Shown: one piece after another, positions 62,415 through 64,000 of the stretch | Layout: each line of letters starts with the position of its first letter | Position numbering within the stretch: the stretch's first letter is position 1 | DNA from: Canna indica | Taxonomy: Eukaryota > Streptophyta > Magnoliopsida > Zingiberales > Cannaceae | DNA length: 64,000 bases | Assembly (NCBI GenBank): GCA_034359265.1 | Contig: CP136890.1 | Coordinates: 34,948,501 to 35,012,500 of the forward strand | Reading direction: 5' to 3' | Position numbers and translations under genes: made by a program | Notes under the pieces: model-generated | The model's database searches: none | The model's input: only the letters and a program-made list of their open reading frames with translations | What the model was told of the DNA's origin: nothing

Positions 62415-63615
62415 AAAAAATTAGAGGGATAAATTTATTTGTTGTCCCCGTAGTTAAAATTTTTGATTTTTGTCATAATTTGAGAAAATTAATTTTTATC
62501 GTCATCCTAGTAACTAACGTTATTATTTTCAATCTTGTGTAGCAACATATCGTTGACATGTCAATTAAATTTATGTTATTTATTAATATATCATTTAGAT
62601 TATTTATTGGGATAAATTTAATTTTGGTCCCTATATTTTTATGATTTTTTTATTTTTGGTCATTATAGTTTAAAAACTCTTATTTTTGTCATCGTAATTT
62701 CACTAAGTGGGGAAGTTAGTCATTGTTGTTACCCCAATAACTAATGATGTTATTTTTAAACCCGCATGACGAACGAATTGCTAAAATGTTAATTAAAATT
62801 TATTTTATCCTTTGACACTTTATTTACATCATTTTCTCTATTTTTCATGACAGTAATTAATTTCATTTAACCTTTTAAAATAACAACACAACAAAATTAT
62901 ACCTCTAAAATGTTTCTCTCTTCTATTTTCCAAATCCCAGCCTAAAAATCAATATCATAGTAATCTCTAATGGCAATTGTGCAACTTCAGGAAGGAGAAG
63001 AGTGAACGTAGAAGAGGAGGTCCTAGTTCTAGGAATGTGGTGGAAGGATAGATACTAGGGTTTATGTCTTTCTTTCTTAGATCCCTTTTATTTATTTACT
63101 TATTTAATTTTTACCTCTAATTCAGTCAAATTCTATTTGCGAAGTTTCTTATTTGATTACAATGAGATATGTAATGCGTTAAGCAATGTTTATGTTTTAA
63201 AAGGTTAAATAAAATAAATAATTTAAATGACGTGTCAAGGGATAAAATAAATTTATTTGTCATGTCAGCTATCTGTTGCCACACAAGATTGAAGATAACA
63301 CCGTCAGTTATCGGAGTGACGACATGAACTAATTTTCTCACGGAATAAAATTACAAGGACAAAATCTAAAGTTTTTTAATTATAGAGATCAAAACCAAAA
63401 AGTCGTGAAAATGTAGGGAACAAAAGTGGATTTATCCCAATAAATAATATAAATGACGTGTCAATGGATAAAATAAATTTAATTGACATGTCAATAATAT
63501 TTTGCCACGCGGGGTTGAAAATAACATTGTTAGTTACTAGGGTGACGATAGAGACTAATTTTATCACAGAGTGAAATTACAATGACGAAAATTAAGATTT
63601 TTAAACTATAGAGGT
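62415..63615. repeat. Second foldback element with duplicated arms
   Basis: The left arm (62415-62870) and right arm (63190-63615) are inverted copies; for instance CATCCTAGTAACTAACG at 62503 pairs with TTAGTTACTAGGGTGACG near 63530. Each arm contains two direct copies of a ~210-bp unit (TTGACATGTCAATT..., TTATTTATTGGGATAAAT). The spacer (62880-63190) has no gene. It has the layout of long-TIR Mutator-type MITEs. Confidence 0.75.
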
Positions 63616-64000
63616 TTTTTGGTTGGATTGAGTGAATTCATAAGGAATAGGAATAGACAATGAATGAAATAGATGAGGAATAGTATTATCTTGTTTGGTT
63701 GACATTGTAAAATAGGCAAAGAATAGAATTACTTTATTTGGTTAGCATAAGAAATAGACAAGGAGTAAAAAGTTAAATGACCAAAATATCATTCTTAATA
63801 AAACTGAATATATTTACTTTGTTTACTTAACATGAAGAATATACAATAAATTAAGAGAAAATGACTAAAATATCCTCCTAAAAATATAAAAAATTATATT
63901 ATAATTTAGTTTAATTAATAATAATATAATAAAAATATGGATCAATATAAAATAATTTATTAACTTAAAATAATAAAATACTATTATTTATTTTATTTTT
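63616..64000. other. AT-rich end of window, no gene
   Basis: A 'TTTGGTTGGATTGAG...' start and GGAATAG-type repeats suggest a further MITE fragment, but no pair of ends is visible. Confidence 0.3.

Noticed and set aside
63126..63567. Short minus-strand frames
   Set aside because: They are two copies of the same foldback unit and share similar meaningless peptides.
1..64000. Integrated plant pararetrovirus or other viral insert
   Set aside because: All reverse transcriptases seen belong to copia, gypsy or LINE types with LTR or L1 context; no movement- or coat-protein-like sequence was noticed.

Overview
The window is a plant nuclear, repeat-rich block. Evidence: Ty1/copia and Ty3/gypsy LTR retrotransposons with plant-type PBS sequences (TGGTATCAGAGC), an L1-type LINE, plant CACTA (En/Spm) transposons with DUF4216/DUF4218-type transposase parts, hAT MITEs, a TRIM, and at the right end an intron-containing gene for a plant CAMTA (calmodulin-binding transcription activator). 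The sequence does not let me name the species. I found no rRNA gene, true tRNA gene, organelle insert or CRISPR array.

Layout. 1-2268: end of one copia element, a 1.43 kb LTR and the start of a copia gag. 2269-2701: a TRIM-like tandem unit. 2702-8310: a 3'-truncated CACTA (CACTA-1, minus strand), abutting a second CACTA terminus (8311-8516). 8517-11708: AT-rich, with a possible LTR relic and one exon-like island. 11709-19726: a decayed copia element (Copia-B), split by a minus-strand solo LTR (15718-17876) that is itself split by a hAT MITE (16835-17475). 19564-20658: a 546 bp tandem duplication of the LTR end and flank. 20932-24361: a small DNA element split by a solo gypsy-type LTR (21164-24021). 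24724-36990: a gag-only copia (Copia-C, TSD CAAAG) containing a decayed chromovirus-like gypsy element (29002-36266); a deletion fused the gypsy 3' LTR to the copia 3' LTR. 37184-50818: a minus-strand LINE split by a complete 7.5 kb CACTA (CACTA-2, 43049-50548, TSD ATA), whose transposase gene is split by a hAT MITE (45511-46062, TSD GTTTGGAC). 50819-56500: AT-rich spacer with a tiny copia relic, a TA microsatellite, a GC-richer island and a foldback element. 56500-61900: a CAMTA gene whose CG-1 half is intact and whose middle is decayed. 62415-63615: a second foldback element.

No protein-coding transposon looks fully intact: nearly all domains carry stops, frameshifts or lost catalytic residues. 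CAMTA is the only host locus recognised. Its first six exons keep frame and splice sites, so a short CG-1-only product is possible, but IPT, ankyrin and IQ regions were not found.

The least ordinary signals are structural: (1) Copia-B has no tRNA primer-binding site and instead carries, right after the LTR, an inverted copy of an LTR segment lying about 20 bp downstream of a TATA-like motif, which resembles Tf1-type self-priming; (2) both CACTA copies keep a long hairpin about 80-85 bp upstream of the transposase start, with compensatory arm changes; (3) the solo gypsy LTR carries ten tandem hairpin units with co-varying arms in a four-unit higher-order repeat; (4) three copia LTRs carry GGTCGACC palindrome clusters upstream of a TATA box, with a small hairpin at fixed spacing in two of them. 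Boundaries and TSDs were read by eye.
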